64,000 bases of DNA. Origin: Microcella putealis (GTDB lineage Bacteria > Actinomycetota > Actinomycetes > Actinomycetales > Microbacteriaceae). Position numbers and translations under genes: made by a program. The first letter of the stretch is position 1. The number at the start of each line of letters is the position of its first letter. The notes beneath the pieces were generated by a model. The model saw only the letters and a program-made list of their open reading frames with translations. It had not been told where the DNA came from and made no database searches. The DNA is taken from NCBI RefSeq assembly GCF_004216575.1, contig NZ_SGWW01000001.1, positions 496,001-560,000 of the forward strand, read 5' to 3'. Positions 25,632-35,229 of the stretch are shown here, piece by piece.

Positions 25632-25745
25632 GACGAGTTCACGACGTCGCGGAACTCAGTTCGGTGAAGCCCCTCTCCTCGTTCGGGCTGCGGCGCCGAG
25701 CCGCGAGGGGCTCCGGGAGGGAGTCCCGCAATTCGTCAACGATCG
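25632..25745 (-). pseudogene. Decayed gatB fragment
   Basis: This stretch aligns over about 110 bases with 26353-26465 inside intact gatB (protein residues about 313-352). The minus-strand reading LRDSLPEPLAARRR and RGFTEL corresponds to [14 protein letters not shown] and WGFTDL in GatB. A one-base deletion near 25658 shifts the frame, after which the DVVNS of GatB reappears in another frame. It is not identical to the local gatB, so it is an old or foreign copy. The rest of the gap 25572-25888 shows no gene. Confidence 0.7.
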
Positions 25746-25888
25746 CCTGCGAGAGCCACTGGCCAGACGAGTCTTCCAACCGAGGACAAGTCGGGTGAAC
25801 CAAAGACCGTGTGGCCCGCAGTTTGAGCGCCCTGAGATGTATGCATGCGAGCACCCCGTGCCCGAGTGAGAAGTGAGTGGGGACTAAC

Positions 25889-27409
25889 TCAGCTGGACGC
25901 CTGCGCCCGCTCCAGCACCAGCTCGCGAACCCGGGCCGCGTCAGCCTTGCCACCCATCGCCTTCATGACCGCGCCGATGATCGCGCCGGCGGCCTGCACC
26001 TTGCCGTCGCGGATCTTCTCCAGAACATCCGGCTGGGAGGCGAGCGCAGCATCCACCGCCGCGATGAGCGCGCCGTCGTCAGAGACGACCGCGAGCCCGC
26101 GGGCGTCGACGACCTCCTGAGGGGTGCCCTCCCCCGCGATGACGCCCTCGACAACCTCGCGCGCGAGGCGGTCGTTCAGCGTGCCCGCCTCGACGAGCGC
26201 GACGATGGCCGCGACGTCGGCGGGTGAGATCAGCGACGCCGGCTCGGCGTTCTGCGTGTTCGCGATGCGGGCGATCTCGCCCGTCCACCACTTGCGGGCC
26301 TGCTGCGGGGCGGCGCCCGCGGCGACCGTCTCGTCGACCTCGACGAGCAGCCCCGAGTTCACCACGTCGCGGAACTCGAGGTCGGTGAAGCCCCACTCCT
26401 GCTTCAGGCGGCGGCGGCGCGCGGCCGGAGCCTCGGGCAGCGACGCACGCAGACGCTCAATCAGCTCGGGCGCGGGCGTCACCGGCAGCAGGTCAGGCTC
26501 AGGGAAGTAGCGGTAGTCGTCGGCGTCGCTCTTCACGCGACCCGGCGACGTCGTGCCCGTGTCTTCGTGCCAGTGGCGGGTCTCCTGCTGAATCGTGCCG
26601 CCCTTCGCGAGAATCGCGGCCTGGCGCTGAATCTCGTAGCGCACCGCCCGCTCGACACTGCGGAACGAGTTCACGTTCTTCGTCTCGGTGCGCGTGCCGA
26701 GCGTCGTCTCGCCGCGCGGGCGCAGCGACACGTTGGCGTCGCAGCGCAGGTTGCCGCGCTCCATGCGGGCCTCCGAGATGCCGAGGGCGCGCACGATGTC
26801 ACGAATCGTCGACACGTACGCCTTCGCGAGCCCGGGCGCGCGGTGCTCGGCCCCGTAGATCGGCTTCGTCACGATCTCGACCAGCGGCACGCCCGCGCGG
26901 TTGTAGTCGACGAGGCTGTACTCGGCACCCTGGATGCGCCCGGTCGAGCCGCCGACGTGCGTCAGCTTCCCGGCGTCCTCCTCCATGTGGGCGCGCTCAA
27001 TCGGAACCGTCACGATCTCGCCGTCCTCGAGCTCAACATCGAGGCTGCCCTCGAACGCGATCGGCTCGTCGTACTGGCTGATCTGGTAGTTCTTCGCGAG
27101 ATCCGGGTAGAAGTAGTTCTTGCGCGCGAAACGGCTCGCCGGGGCGATCTCGCAGCCGAGCGCGAGGCCCAGCGAAATCGAATACTCGACGGCGGTCTCG
27201 TTGACCACCGGCAGGCTGCCCGGAAGGCCGAGGCACACGGGCGTGATCGCCGTGTTCGGGCCCTCAATGTGGTTGCCGCTGAACGCCGGGTTCGGAGCGT
27301 CAGAGAACATCTTCGTCTGCGTCGACAGCTCGACGTGCACCTCGAAACCGAGCACCGGTTCGAACAGTTCGAGGGCCTTGTCGAAGTCCATGAGTTCAGC
27401 GCGCGCCAT
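25889..27409 (-). CDS. gatB: Asp-tRNA(Asn)/Glu-tRNA(Gln) amidotransferase subunit B
   Basis: A 506-residue GatB, the kinase/transamidation subunit that converts misacylated Glu-tRNA(Gln) and Asp-tRNA(Asn). The family signature [18 protein letters not shown], the early [19 protein letters not shown] and the glycine-rich C-terminal YqeY-like tail ([20 protein letters not shown]) are present. ATG 27409 has AGGA upstream; the open frame continues further only as a shadow. Unusually it is separated from gatCA by a DUF6498 gene and an opposite-strand HNH gene. Confidence 0.96.
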   Translation of the reverse strand: MARAELMDFDKALELFEPVLGFEVHVELSTQTKMFSDAPNPAFSGNHIEGPNTAITPVCLGLPGSLPVVNETAVEYSISLGLALGCEIAPASRFARKNYFYPDLAKNYQISQYDEPIAFEGSLDVELEDGEIVTVPIERAHMEEDAGKLTHVGGSTGRIQGAEYSLVDYNRAGVPLVEIVTKPIYGAEHRAPGLAKAYVSTIRDIVRALGISEARMERGNLRCDANVSLRPRGETTLGTRTETKNVNSFRSVERAVRYEIQRQAAILAKGGTIQQETRHWHEDTGTTSPGRVKSDADDYRYFPEPDLLPVTPAPELIERLRASLPEAPAARRRRLKQEWGFTDLEFRDVVNSGLLVEVDETVAAGAAPQQARKWWTGEIARIANTQNAEPASLISPADVAAIVALVEAGTLNDRLAREVVEGVIAGEGTPQEVVDARGLAVVSDDGALIAAVDAALASQPDVLEKIRDGKVQAAGAIIGAVMKAMGGKADAARVRELVLERAQASS

Positions 27410-27472
27410 GCCGTCAATCCTACGGGCGCGGGGAGGGGCGGGATGCGCGGGGGCGGGTCGGTCGCAGGCGGC

Positions 27473-27540
27473 TGCGGATGCGCGGGGCCGCGTTCGCCGC
27501 GGGCGGTTGCGGACGCGCGGGGCCGCGTTCGCCGCGACCG
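27473..27540. repeat. 35-bp tandem repeat between gatB and the DUF6498 gene
   Basis: Two copies of a 35-base unit (27473-27507 and 27508-27540) that differ at a few positions; both contain GCGGGGCCGCGTTCGCCGCG. A more degenerate copy may lie just before, around 27440-27472. The second copy reaches the stop of the DUF6498 gene. Confidence 0.7.
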
Positions 27541-28335
27541 TTACGCGGGCGCCGGCTCGCGGTGGGCGCGGTGCGCGCGGACGATCGCGACGAGGTCGAC
27601 GAGGCCGTGCATCCCGATGAGAAGGAGCGCCGCGATCGGCGGCCAGCCCAGACTCGCGATCAGGAACGCCCCGCCGAGAATCGTGACGTGCAGCACGATG
27701 ATGCGCGGATACGCGCTCATCATGAGGGCGCCGCCGCGTTTCGAGCCGAGGGGGCCGAACGCGGCCATCAGCAGCTGAATCAGGCCTCCGACGGCGAAGA
27801 CGATGAGCACGCCGATCCAGTCGATGGTGGCGAGCGACGCGGCGTCGGGGCCGCCGAGACTGTCGGCGCCGAAGGCGGAGCCAGCGGGGTCTGCCCCGCC
27901 GAAACCACCGGCCGCGATCACGAAGACGAACACGCCGTGCACCAGCGTGAACAGCCCGTAGTGCACGCAGAAAAACAGCGTCATCACGATCACGGCAACG
28001 GGCCCCGGGTCGAGCGTGCGACCGTTCACCACCATCGTCGTCGTGCCCGGATCGCCGAGCGTGCGCAGCATGCGGATCACCATCGCGACCCCGAGCGCCA
28101 CATTCTCGAGCCAGTACAAGATGATCACCTCGCGCCAGTCCCAGCCGAAGAAGAGCAGGCCGGCAACCGGCAGGAGGGTGTAGATCGCGACCGTGAGGAT
28201 GCGCGGGGCGAGGGGCGGGGCGGGGGTCGCGTCGGCGGGTGGGGCGTCGACGTATGGGGCATCGACGTGTGAGGCGTCGACAGCCGCCTCGCCGTCTGAT
28301 TCGGCGGGCCTCTCGCTGCGTATCGCGTCGCTCAT
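27541..28335 (-). CDS. DUF6498 membrane protein
   Basis: A 264-residue protein. A hydrophilic leader with imperfect repeats ([18 protein letters not shown]) precedes about five to six hydrophobic helices. The first includes [34 protein letters not shown], whose WDW and YWLEN elements are typical of DUF6498; [13 protein letters not shown] follows later. The function is unknown. ATG 28335 has GGAAGA upstream. It is divergent from the HNH gene and is followed by gatB. Confidence 0.75.
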   Translation of the reverse strand: MSDAIRSERPAESDGEAAVDASHVDAPYVDAPPADATPAPPLAPRILTVAIYTLLPVAGLLFFGWDWREVIILYWLENVALGVAMVIRMLRTLGDPGTTTMVVNGRTLDPGPVAVIVMTLFFCVHYGLFTLVHGVFVFVIAAGGFGGADPAGSAFGADSLGGPDAASLATIDWIGVLIVFAVGGLIQLLMAAFGPLGSKRGGALMMSAYPRIIVLHVTILGGAFLIASLGWPPIAALLLIGMHGLVDLVAIVRAHRAHREPAPA

Positions 28336-28445
28336 CGGGGCGAGTCTTCCACGGCTCCACTCCTCCACAAACGATGCTCGGAAAAGCTTTCCACGAGGTT
28401 GGCTCACCCTCTGTACACCAGTTCGAACAACCGCGACAATGGAGC

Positions 28446-30023
28446 ATGCCCAATTCGAACGCAATGCTCACCTCGACGCTCGTCGCGTCGCTGGTGAGCA
28501 CAGAGCAGCCATTCGCTGTTCCCGCGGTCGACGTGTTGAACGACGACGAGCTCATCGCCCTGCAGCGCGTGCTCTCTGAAGTGCGCCGTCGGGCCGACAC
28601 TGCGTCAGCGACCATCGCCGCCGCTGTCGCCCACCGCTCGCGACCTGAGCTGGGCCACGCCGGCCTCGCGCAACGTCTCGGGGCGCGAACCCCGCAGAAG
28701 CTGCTGCAGTCACTCACCGGCGGCAGCGCTCGTGACGCCGCGACGATGGTGCGCGTCGGGTCGTTACTCGACGCGCAGGCAGAAGCCGAGGCTGCGGCGA
28801 CGGCGCAGGCCTCGGGCGTCCCCATCGCTGAGCCCCGCCAGCCGCGCCGGCCCTGGCTCGACAGTGTGACGACGGCCGTTGCTCGGGCCGAACTGACGAT
28901 CGAACAGGCGTCGGTGATTCAGCTCGGCCTGGGCGAGCCCGACGTGGGCGAGTGCACGCACGCGGCGCACGCGCGAGAGCTCGGCGCAGAGATAGCGGGC
29001 ACAGAGATAGCTGGCACAGAGATGGACGCGGGCGCCGTCCCGCCATCTCGCGACGAGCCGGCGACGCGGCACGTGTGTTCCGTAGTCACCGCCGAACAGC
29101 TCGCGGTCGCGGCGGCGGCGCTCGTCGCCTGTGCGCCCGTGATCACGGTCGAGCAGCTCGCCGCTCGCGTACGCGAGGCGCGCGCCGTGCTCGACGCCGA
29201 GGCCGACGTCGAACGCGCAGCCGATGCCGAACGCGCCCGACGCGAGCGCCGCTACCTGCACCTGACCGTTCAGCCCGACGGCATGACGCGACTGTCCGGG
29301 CTGCTCGACCCCGAGTCGGCGGCGCTCGTGCGCTCGGCGATCGACGGCGCCACCTCGCCCCGGCGCGGCGGGCCCCGCTTCGTGAGCGACGCAGAAATCG
29401 CGCGCACCGAACGCCTGCTCAACGACCCGCGAACGACCGAGCAGATTGCCCTCGACGCGCTCGTCGAGCTCGTGCGCCTCGGCGGCCACGTGGCCCCCAC
29501 CGAGCTCATCGGCACGACCCCGCCCGCCGTTCAGGTGATCGTCGCCGAACGCGACCTGCGGGCGGGCGCGGGTCTCGCCCGCATCGAGGGTCAGAGTGAG
29601 CCGGTCAGCGTGCCGACCGCCGAGCGACACCGCTGCACATCCGGAACCCTCGCCATCGTCGTCGACGCCGCAGGCGACGTGCTGAGCCTGGGCCGCGCAT
29701 CGCGACTCTTCACGCGCCGCCAGCGCGTCGCCCTCGCCGCCCGCGACGGAGGGTGCCGCTTCCCCGGCTGCGACCGCCCGCCCTCCTGGGCAGAAGCTCA
29801 CCACATCACCGAATGGATGCACGGGGGCAGAACCGACACCGCCAACGGAATCCTGCTCTGTCGCCACCACCACCTCCTGCTGCACAACAACGGGTGGGCG
29901 ATTGAGCGGCACCGAGAAGCAGGTTTCGCGTTCCGCCCACCGCCCGGCGTCGCCCCCGACGGAACGCTGATCCCCGCGCCGTCCAAAAGCAGAGCCCTAC
30001 CCCGCGCAATCGAAGCGGGATAG
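28446..30023 (+). CDS. DUF222 / HNH endonuclease domain protein
   Basis: A 525-residue member of the DUF222-HNH proteins that occur in many copies in Microbacteriaceae and mycobacteria. The N-terminal two thirds are DUF222 ([17 protein letters not shown] onward); the C-terminal HNH shows [38 protein letters not shown] and LLHNNGW, with paired cysteines and the HH-N-H metal site. A small in-frame duplication ([12 protein letters not shown]) interrupts the linker. Function is unproven; it is often seen as repeat-associated or mobile. ATG 28464 is an alternative start. Confidence 0.85.
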   Translation: MPNSNAMLTSTLVASLVSTEQPFAVPAVDVLNDDELIALQRVLSEVRRRADTASATIAAAVAHRSRPELGHAGLAQRLGARTPQKLLQSLTGGSARDAATMVRVGSLLDAQAEAEAAATAQASGVPIAEPRQPRRPWLDSVTTAVARAELTIEQASVIQLGLGEPDVGECTHAAHARELGAEIAGTEIAGTEMDAGAVPPSRDEPATRHVCSVVTAEQLAVAAAALVACAPVITVEQLAARVREARAVLDAEADVERAADAERARRERRYLHLTVQPDGMTRLSGLLDPESAALVRSAIDGATSPRRGGPRFVSDAEIARTERLLNDPRTTEQIALDALVELVRLGGHVAPTELIGTTPPAVQVIVAERDLRAGAGLARIEGQSEPVSVPTAERHRCTSGTLAIVVDAAGDVLSLGRASRLFTRRQRVALAARDGGCRFPGCDRPPSWAEAHHITEWMHGGRTDTANGILLCRHHHLLLHNNGWAIERHREAGFAFRPPPGVAPDGTLIPAPSKSRALPRAIEAG

Positions 30024-30032
30024 TCGCCCGAC

Positions 30033-30136
30033 GCCGCACAACGCTGCGTCACGCGGGGTCTGCCGGCCTCAGCCCGGACGCGGCGCTGCGCAACGCTGAG
30101 CCACGCGGGGTCTGCCGGCCTCAGCCCGGACGCGGC
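30033..30136. repeat. 52-bp tandem duplication between the HNH gene and gatA
   Basis: Two adjacent 52-base copies, 30033-30084 and 30085-30136, nearly identical; at least the last 34 bases of each are the same. They fill the space between the two convergent stops and the second copy abuts the gatA stop region. They may act as terminators, though no perfect hairpin was found. Confidence 0.75.
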
Positions 30137-30139
30137 GCC

Positions 30140-31642
30140 CTAGCCCAGGCGCGGCGCCTTCGCCCAGAGCGGCTCGCCCCACTCCGCCTCGAGCAGAGCC
30201 TCGACCGCCGCACCCACCTGGTACAGCCGCGCGTCGTGCCGCGCCGGCGCCATGATCTGCAGGCCCGTCGGCAGGCCGTCCTCGGGCGCGAGGCCCATCG
30301 GCAGGCTCATTCCCGGCACACCCGCCAGGTTCGCCGGAATCGTCGTCACATCGTTCAGGTACATCGCCAGCGGGTCGTCGAGCTTCTCGCCGAACGCAAA
30401 CGCCGTCGTCGGCGCCGCCGGCGACACCAGCACGTCGGCCTGCTCGAACGCCGCGTCGAAGTCGCGCTGAATGAGCGTGCGCACCTTCTGCGCGCTGCCG
30501 TAGTACGCGTCGTAGTAGCCGGCCGACAGGGCGTACGTTCCCAGAATGATGCGGCGCTTCACCTCGGGCCCAAAGCCCGCCTCGCGGGTCGCGCCCATGA
30601 CGTCCTCGACGGTTCCGCCGGCGACGTCCTTGCGCATCCCGAAACGCACCGAATCGAACTTCGCGAGGTTGCTCGACGCCTCCGCCGGCAAGATCAGGTA
30701 GTAGGCGGCGATCGCGTACTGGAAGTTCGGCGCGCTCACCTCGACGATCTCGGCGCCGGCCGCGGCGAGCTTCTCGAGGGTCTCGTGGAAGCGCTGACGC
30801 ACCCCCGCCTGGAAGCCCTCGCCGTCGAGCTCGCGCACCACGCCGACGCGCAGGCCCTTGAGCGACTCGCCCGACGCCCCATCGCGAGCGGCGGCGGCCA
30901 TCGACGGCCACGCATCCGGGATGCTCGTCGCATCGCGCGGGTCGTGCCCCGCGATCGCGTCGTGCAACAGCCCCGCATCGAGCACCGTGCGCGACACCGG
31001 CCCCACCTGGTCGAGCGAGCTGGCCAGCGCGATCGCGCCGTAGCGGCTCACGCCCCCGTAGGTCGGCTTCACACCCACCGTGCCGGTGACGGCACCCGGC
31101 TGTCGGATCGAGCCGCCCGTGTCCGAGCCGAGGGCGAAGGGCGCCTCGAACGCGGCGACGGCCGCGGCCGAGCCACCGCCCGAACCGCCGGGGATGCGCG
31201 TCAGATCCCACGGGTTCTTGGTCGGCCCGTAGGCCGAGAACTCGGTCGACGAACCCATCGCGAACTCGTCCATGTTGGTCTTGCCGAGCGGCACCATGCG
31301 GGCGGCCCGCAGGCGCGCGACGACGGTCGCGTCGTACGGCGGCACCCAGCCCTCAAGAATCTTCGAGCCCGAGGTGGAGGGCATGTCGAGCGTGCAGAGC
31401 ACGTCCTTGATCGCGACCGGCACGCCCGCGAGCGCCGGCAGCGCCTCGCCGGATGCGCGGTCAGCGTCAACCTGTCGGGCCACGTCGAGCGCCGCCTCGT
31501 TCACGTGCAGGAAGGCGTGCACGTCGCCCTCAACGGCGGCGATGCGGTCAAGGTGCGCCTGGGTGACCTCGACAGCGCTCACCTCGCCCGCGGCGAGGCG
31601 CTGCGCCAGCTCGGCGGCGGATGCGCGGATCAGCTCGCTCAC
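30140..31642 (-). CDS. gatA: Asp-tRNA(Asn)/Glu-tRNA(Gln) amidotransferase subunit A
   Basis: A 500-residue amidase-signature enzyme that releases ammonia from glutamine for the GatCAB transamidation. The Ser-cisSer-Lys triad is visible: Lys79 in VAIKDVL, Ser154 in [11 protein letters not shown] and Ser178 in [11 protein letters not shown]. The GTG start overlaps the gatC stop (GTGA). Full length. Downstream lies a tandem repeat and a convergent HNH gene rather than gatB. Confidence 0.97.
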   Translation of the reverse strand: MSELIRASAAELAQRLAAGEVSAVEVTQAHLDRIAAVEGDVHAFLHVNEAALDVARQVDADRASGEALPALAGVPVAIKDVLCTLDMPSTSGSKILEGWVPPYDATVVARLRAARMVPLGKTNMDEFAMGSSTEFSAYGPTKNPWDLTRIPGGSGGGSAAAVAAFEAPFALGSDTGGSIRQPGAVTGTVGVKPTYGGVSRYGAIALASSLDQVGPVSRTVLDAGLLHDAIAGHDPRDATSIPDAWPSMAAAARDGASGESLKGLRVGVVRELDGEGFQAGVRQRFHETLEKLAAAGAEIVEVSAPNFQYAIAAYYLILPAEASSNLAKFDSVRFGMRKDVAGGTVEDVMGATREAGFGPEVKRRIILGTYALSAGYYDAYYGSAQKVRTLIQRDFDAAFEQADVLVSPAAPTTAFAFGEKLDDPLAMYLNDVTTIPANLAGVPGMSLPMGLAPEDGLPTGLQIMAPARHDARLYQVGAAVEALLEAEWGEPLWAKAPRLG

Positions 31643-31938
31643 TGCTCCTCCCCCAGGATCGCGGTGACGCGAAAGCGGCTGCCGTCGTGGTCGGGGGCAC
31701 CCGCGAGCGCCTGCTCGGTCGTGAGCGGCGTGCCGGGCTCGTCCACGCGCATCCCGCCGCTCAGCGGAATCGGGTGGCTGGTCGCCGGCACGTCGTCGCC
31801 CGCGACCTGCTGAACCTGCGCGACGGCGTCGACGATGGCGCCGAGCTCACCGGTCAGCGAGACGATCTCGTCCTCAGTGAGGGCGATGCGCGCGAGCTGC
31901 GCCAAGTGGCGCACGCTCTCGGGCGTGATTTCAGACAT
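31639..31938 (-). CDS. gatC: Asp-tRNA(Asn)/Glu-tRNA(Gln) amidotransferase subunit C
   Basis: A 99-residue GatC, the small subunit that wraps around GatA. The conserved opening [20 protein letters not shown] and the later [15 protein letters not shown] are present. The ATG has CTGGAG eight bases upstream. First gene of the gatCA pair, with translational coupling to gatA. Confidence 0.96.
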   Translation of the reverse strand: MSEITPESVRHLAQLARIALTEDEIVSLTGELGAIVDAVAQVQQVAGDDVPATSHPIPLSGGMRVDEPGTPLTTEQALAGAPDHDGSRFRVTAILGEEQ

Positions 31939-32088
31939 GGACGAACTCCAGCCGTAGGCGGTCGAGCGGGGAATGCCCGCGCGCGGCGGGCCGACCCGAC
32001 CATCCTACTGAGCGGGCGGGGGCGCCCCACGCCGGGGGCACGTCTCAGCCGGCCGACACCGCGGCCGTCGCTGCGCCGCGGCTGATCC

Positions 32089-32541
32089 CTACGCCGGGCG
32101 GCACTCGCTCTCGCCACTGAGCGTCATCGCGGTCTCACTCACCCGAAACAGCAGCAGCTCGCCCGCGCGCGACTCGCCGCGCACTTCGACGACGTCGCCG
32201 ACATCCGAGACCGTCACCGTGAGCCCGGATTCCTCGAAGTGTGCCTCCATGCGGGCCGTCACGTCGGCCACATCGCCGTGCGGGGCGGGGCCCGTGCGCA
32301 GCGCCGGGATCCGCGTGCCCGCCACCCACAGCGGAATCGTGCACTCGCGGGGGCTCGGGTCGTCCTGCACCTCCCACGTGCCGCCCGCCGCATCCTCCGC
32401 GGCGTCGACGAGCGCGATGAAGCGGTCGCGTGCCTCTTGGTCGGTGACGTCCGTGACGGGGGTGATCGAGCATCCGCTCGCCAGAAGCGCGGTCGTCGCA
32501 ACGACGGCGAGGAGGCTCGAACGTGCGCGGAGGGCGGTCAT
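32089..32541 (-). CDS. Small lipoprotein (LppA-like, unknown function)
   Basis: A 150-residue predicted lipoprotein: MTALRARSSLLAVVATTALL then ASGC with the lipobox Cys at 24. The mature part has a WEVQDDPSPRECTIP segment and a C-terminal mixed strand/helix domain (DVTARMEAHFEESGLTVTVS); similar small lipoproteins are common in actinobacteria with no known function. ATG 32541 has AAGGAC at good spacing. Two cysteines in the mature domain could form a disulfide. Gap 32542-32711 downstream of the hydrolase gene holds nothing evident. Confidence 0.7.
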   Translation of the reverse strand: MTALRARSSLLAVVATTALLASGCSITPVTDVTDQEARDRFIALVDAAEDAAGGTWEVQDDPSPRECTIPLWVAGTRIPALRTGPAPHGDVADVTARMEAHFEESGLTVTVSDVGDVVEVRGESRAGELLLFRVSETAMTLSGESECRPA

Positions 32542-32711
32542 CGGCGTCCTTGTGAGCGGTCGGCGCGCGAGCGGGATCGCCTGCGCGGTCGCAGAACGGT
32601 AACACCGGGATGCGCGGCGCGGGCAGAGTGCGGACAGGTCGGTTGCAGGCGGGCGGCGCGCGGACAACGCGGCTGCGGGGAACGACGTACTGACAGCTCG
32701 GGTGCGCGGCG

Positions 32712-34139
32712 TTACAGCGCGGCGTCGAGGGTGCGGAGCGCGTCTGTCGTCGTGCCGTCGGTGACGAGCTCTCCGCGATCGATCGCGATGAGCGCCATGT
32801 TGCGCATCGACTCGGTGCCGGGGCTGAAGTACGCGTTGTGGCCGGTCGATCCCTCGAGCACGCGGTTGGTGATGACGTCGACGCCGCCGGCGACGCTCAT
32901 GGCGCGCGCCCCGAACTCGGTTGACCCGGGGTCGGGCCCGAAGAACGACGAGTTCGGAATCGGGTCCCACGCCGCCTCCCCAACGAACACCTCCCCGCGC
33001 ACGTTCAGCGACGCCATGCTCGCGCCGGGGGCTCCGGGCGAGCCGATCATGGCGAGCGCGTCAACCGTCGCGGGGGTGTCGGTGAGGGCCAGCATCGCGG
33101 CGGTCGAGCCGTACGAGTGGGCGAGTAGCGACAGGAAGGGGCGGTCGTCGCCGCGCAGCGTGGTGAGGCCCTGCACGGCCGAGGCGAGCGCATCGCGGCC
33201 CTCGTATGCGAGGTCGAGGCTGCCCACGTTCAACAGGTGGGGGGTCTGGTATCCGATCCAGGCGACCGTCGCCACCTCGGGTACGGATGCTGCGCTCGCG
33301 TCGTCGGCGCTCGTCGCGCCCTGCGCGCCCGCCTCCGACAGGAGGGTGAGCCACGACACCTGCTCGTCGTGCAGGCGAGCCGCGGTGTCCACCCACTCGA
33401 CCATGCTTTCGCGCACCGAGATGAACATGCCCGGCACCAGGTAGCTCACGTAGTCGGCCGTCGCGAGGTCGCCGACGACGATCGCGGCCTTGCCCTGACC
33501 GTCGGCGTCGAGCGAGATGAGCTGACGTGCGGGGTTCGCCGTGGCCGGGCCGAGCGCATCGAGGACGGAGTAGAGCAGTTGCAGCTGCTCGCTCTGCACG
33601 TGGCGCTCCGAGGCGCCGAGCGTCGAGGGGTCGGTGAGTTCGAGCGTGTCGACGACGGCGCGCAGGTGGGTGCGGTTGGCGAGGTCGCGCATCGCGTAGG
33701 GCACGCCGTCGAGGTTGCCGACGAGCTGAGGGGCGGCGCTCGTCATGCTGAGTTGCTCGGCCGCGCTGAGGCTCGACCACCAGCGGTCAACCTGCCGGGG
33801 TGCGGGAGGGCTGGCGAGCGTGCGTTCGACGAGTGCGGGGGTCTCGGCGAGCAGGGCTGCCGTCTCGTGGGCGGGCAGGGTCGCGAGTCCGCGCAGCAGT
33901 GCGGTTCCGCGGGAGGTGGTGAGGCGGTCGCGCAGTGCCGGCACCGTGATGACCCGGGCGGCCGGGGAGTTGAGGCCCGAGGCGAGCGGCGCCGACGCGA
34001 GGTCGGCCGAGGCTGCAGACGGGCCAGATACTGCGGCGGAAACCGGCTCAGAACGGGGGTATTCGAGCGCGACGGGGGACCCCGCCACCGCGCCTGCGGT
34101 CAGCGAGGCGACTAGTACCGCAGCGGCGTGAAGCACCAC
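32712..34139 (-). CDS. Secreted alpha/beta hydrolase, DUF1023 type
   Basis: A 475-residue protein starting at a GTG with GAGGGGAT upstream. The first 25 residues are hydrophobic (signal peptide or anchor). The C-terminal half is a DUF1023-type alpha/beta hydrolase with the nucleophile elbow LAHSYGSTA, an oxyanion strand VATVAWIGYQTP and a late acidic/His pair region (STGHNAYF). Such proteins are predicted esterases of unknown substrate. The N-terminal region (60-200) is helical and likely specific to this family. Upstream, 34140-34397 has a hairpin but no gene. Confidence 0.8.
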   Translation of the reverse strand: MVLHAAAVLVASLTAGAVAGSPVALEYPRSEPVSAAVSGPSAASADLASAPLASGLNSPAARVITVPALRDRLTTSRGTALLRGLATLPAHETAALLAETPALVERTLASPPAPRQVDRWWSSLSAAEQLSMTSAAPQLVGNLDGVPYAMRDLANRTHLRAVVDTLELTDPSTLGASERHVQSEQLQLLYSVLDALGPATANPARQLISLDADGQGKAAIVVGDLATADYVSYLVPGMFISVRESMVEWVDTAARLHDEQVSWLTLLSEAGAQGATSADDASAASVPEVATVAWIGYQTPHLLNVGSLDLAYEGRDALASAVQGLTTLRGDDRPFLSLLAHSYGSTAAMLALTDTPATVDALAMIGSPGAPGASMASLNVRGEVFVGEAAWDPIPNSSFFGPDPGSTEFGARAMSVAGGVDVITNRVLEGSTGHNAYFSPGTESMRNMALIAIDRGELVTDGTTTDALRTLDAAL

Positions 34140-34297
34140 GACGAGAATCCCCTCATCCGCCGAATGATCGGGCTACCCCTGCATGGGTCACACGGCGTGT
34201 GTTCAGAGTAGGCGAAATGCCCACCGAATGGGGGGTTTTTCTCGCGAAGCTTCCAGGGTTCATGCATCGGACACACGGCGGAAACAGGGCCGCACAC

Positions 34298-34337
34298 ACC
34301 GACGGGCCCGCGGAGTGTGTTCCGGGGGCCCGTCGGT
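34298..34337 (-). terminator. Hairpin downstream of the TetR gene
   Basis: A perfect 12-base stem (34298-34309 with 34326-34337, ACCGACGGGCCC) enclosing a 16-base loop. It is 60 bases past the TetR stop and upstream of the hydrolase promoter region. No U-tract on either strand. Confidence 0.55.
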
Positions 34338-34397
34338 TGGTGATGGATTCGTGCCGCCGCTCCCTGAGAGGGCGGTGACGCGCGCGCCGCGCGAGGG

Positions 34398-35039
34398 CTA
34401 GAGCTTGCCCTCGATGACCGCGTCGAGCACGCGGCCTGCTTCGGCCAGCAGCGCCTTGTCGCCGTCGCGGTTGCGCGCGAACGCGCGAGCCACGAAGGCA
34501 TCGATGAGCTCGTACGCCGTCGCGACGGCACCGCGCAGCTCAGCCGAGTCGCGCACGCCGTAGCGGCCGATGAACGCGTCGGTGATCAACGAGGCGATGG
34601 CGGCGTTGCCCGTCTCGCTCGTCGAGGCCGGGCGCAGGTCGATGACGTCGCCGACGCGAATCGACGGGTAGCCGGGCTCGCGACGGAAGAGCTCGGCGAC
34701 GACGCTGAGCACACCGTGCATTGCGGCGCTCGGCGTCGCGTGACGCTCGGGCACGACCTCGTCGGCGAGTCGAGCGACGAGCCGCTCAGAGTTGCGTGCC
34801 GCAAGCGCCTGAAGCACGGCGATGCGGTCGGGGAAGTACCGGTAGACGGTACCGATCGATGCGCCGGCACGTTCGGCGACCATCGCCGTTGTGAGACGCT
34901 CGTAGCCGATCACGTCGATAACCGCGGCTGCGGCATCAAGAAGCGCGGCGAGGCGGGCAGTGCTGCGGGCCTGAACAGGCTCATTCCGGATGAGCGCCGA
35001 TCCGGCCAACAAGCTCGAGGAGACTTCGAGATTTGACAC
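34398..35039 (-). CDS. TetR-family regulator
   Basis: A 213-residue repressor. The helix-turn-helix is IDVIGYERLTTAMVAERAG, ASIGTVYRYFPDRIAVLQAL, the canonical TetR DNA-binding block; the C-terminal two thirds is a helical ligand-binding region with a TetR_C-like ending. GTG 35039 has AAAGGACC upstream; the longer frame is only open sequence. It is divergent from the App1-type gene, and the 16-bp palindrome at 35145-35160 between them is the likely autoregulatory operator. Confidence 0.9.
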   Translation of the reverse strand: MSNLEVSSSLLAGSALIRNEPVQARSTARLAALLDAAAAVIDVIGYERLTTAMVAERAGASIGTVYRYFPDRIAVLQALAARNSERLVARLADEVVPERHATPSAAMHGVLSVVAELFRREPGYPSIRVGDVIDLRPASTSETGNAAIASLITDAFIGRYGVRDSAELRGAVATAYELIDAFVARAFARNRDGDKALLAEAGRVLDAVIEGKL

Positions 35040-35144
35040 GAGAAAAGGTCCTTTCGACGACCGTGCCTCATGGTAGCGCCCGAAACACGTCAATGAATAA
35101 TCTTTTTGATGCGTGTTGCGAAACGAGCGTATCCCATAGTGAAC

Positions 35145-35160
35145 ATACCCGTATGGGTAT
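35145..35160. promoter_or_regulatory. TetR operator palindrome
   Basis: The sequence ATACCCGTATGGGTAT has 6-base arms ATACCC/GGGTAT around GTAT. A half site ATCCCAT lies 15 bases away. It sits in an unusually A/T-rich 190-base gap between the divergent TetR and App1-type genes. Confidence 0.55.
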
Positions 35161-35229
35161 TCCGATCGTTCCGTGCGCCCTTGGCGGGGCGCCGGCCAGC
35201 GCATCCTCTCCCTCTGAAAGACTGGCACT

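Noticed and set aside
28415..28460. Possible LexA/SOS box upstream of the HNH gene (GTTCGAAC and ATTCGAAC)
   Set aside because: The spacing does not fit the actinobacterial SOS consensus GAAC-N4-GTTC.
34112..34531. Minus-strand frame covering the gap before the hydrolase gene
   Set aside because: It is a frame shadow of the TetR gene that runs into the gap; no start signal and no domain.
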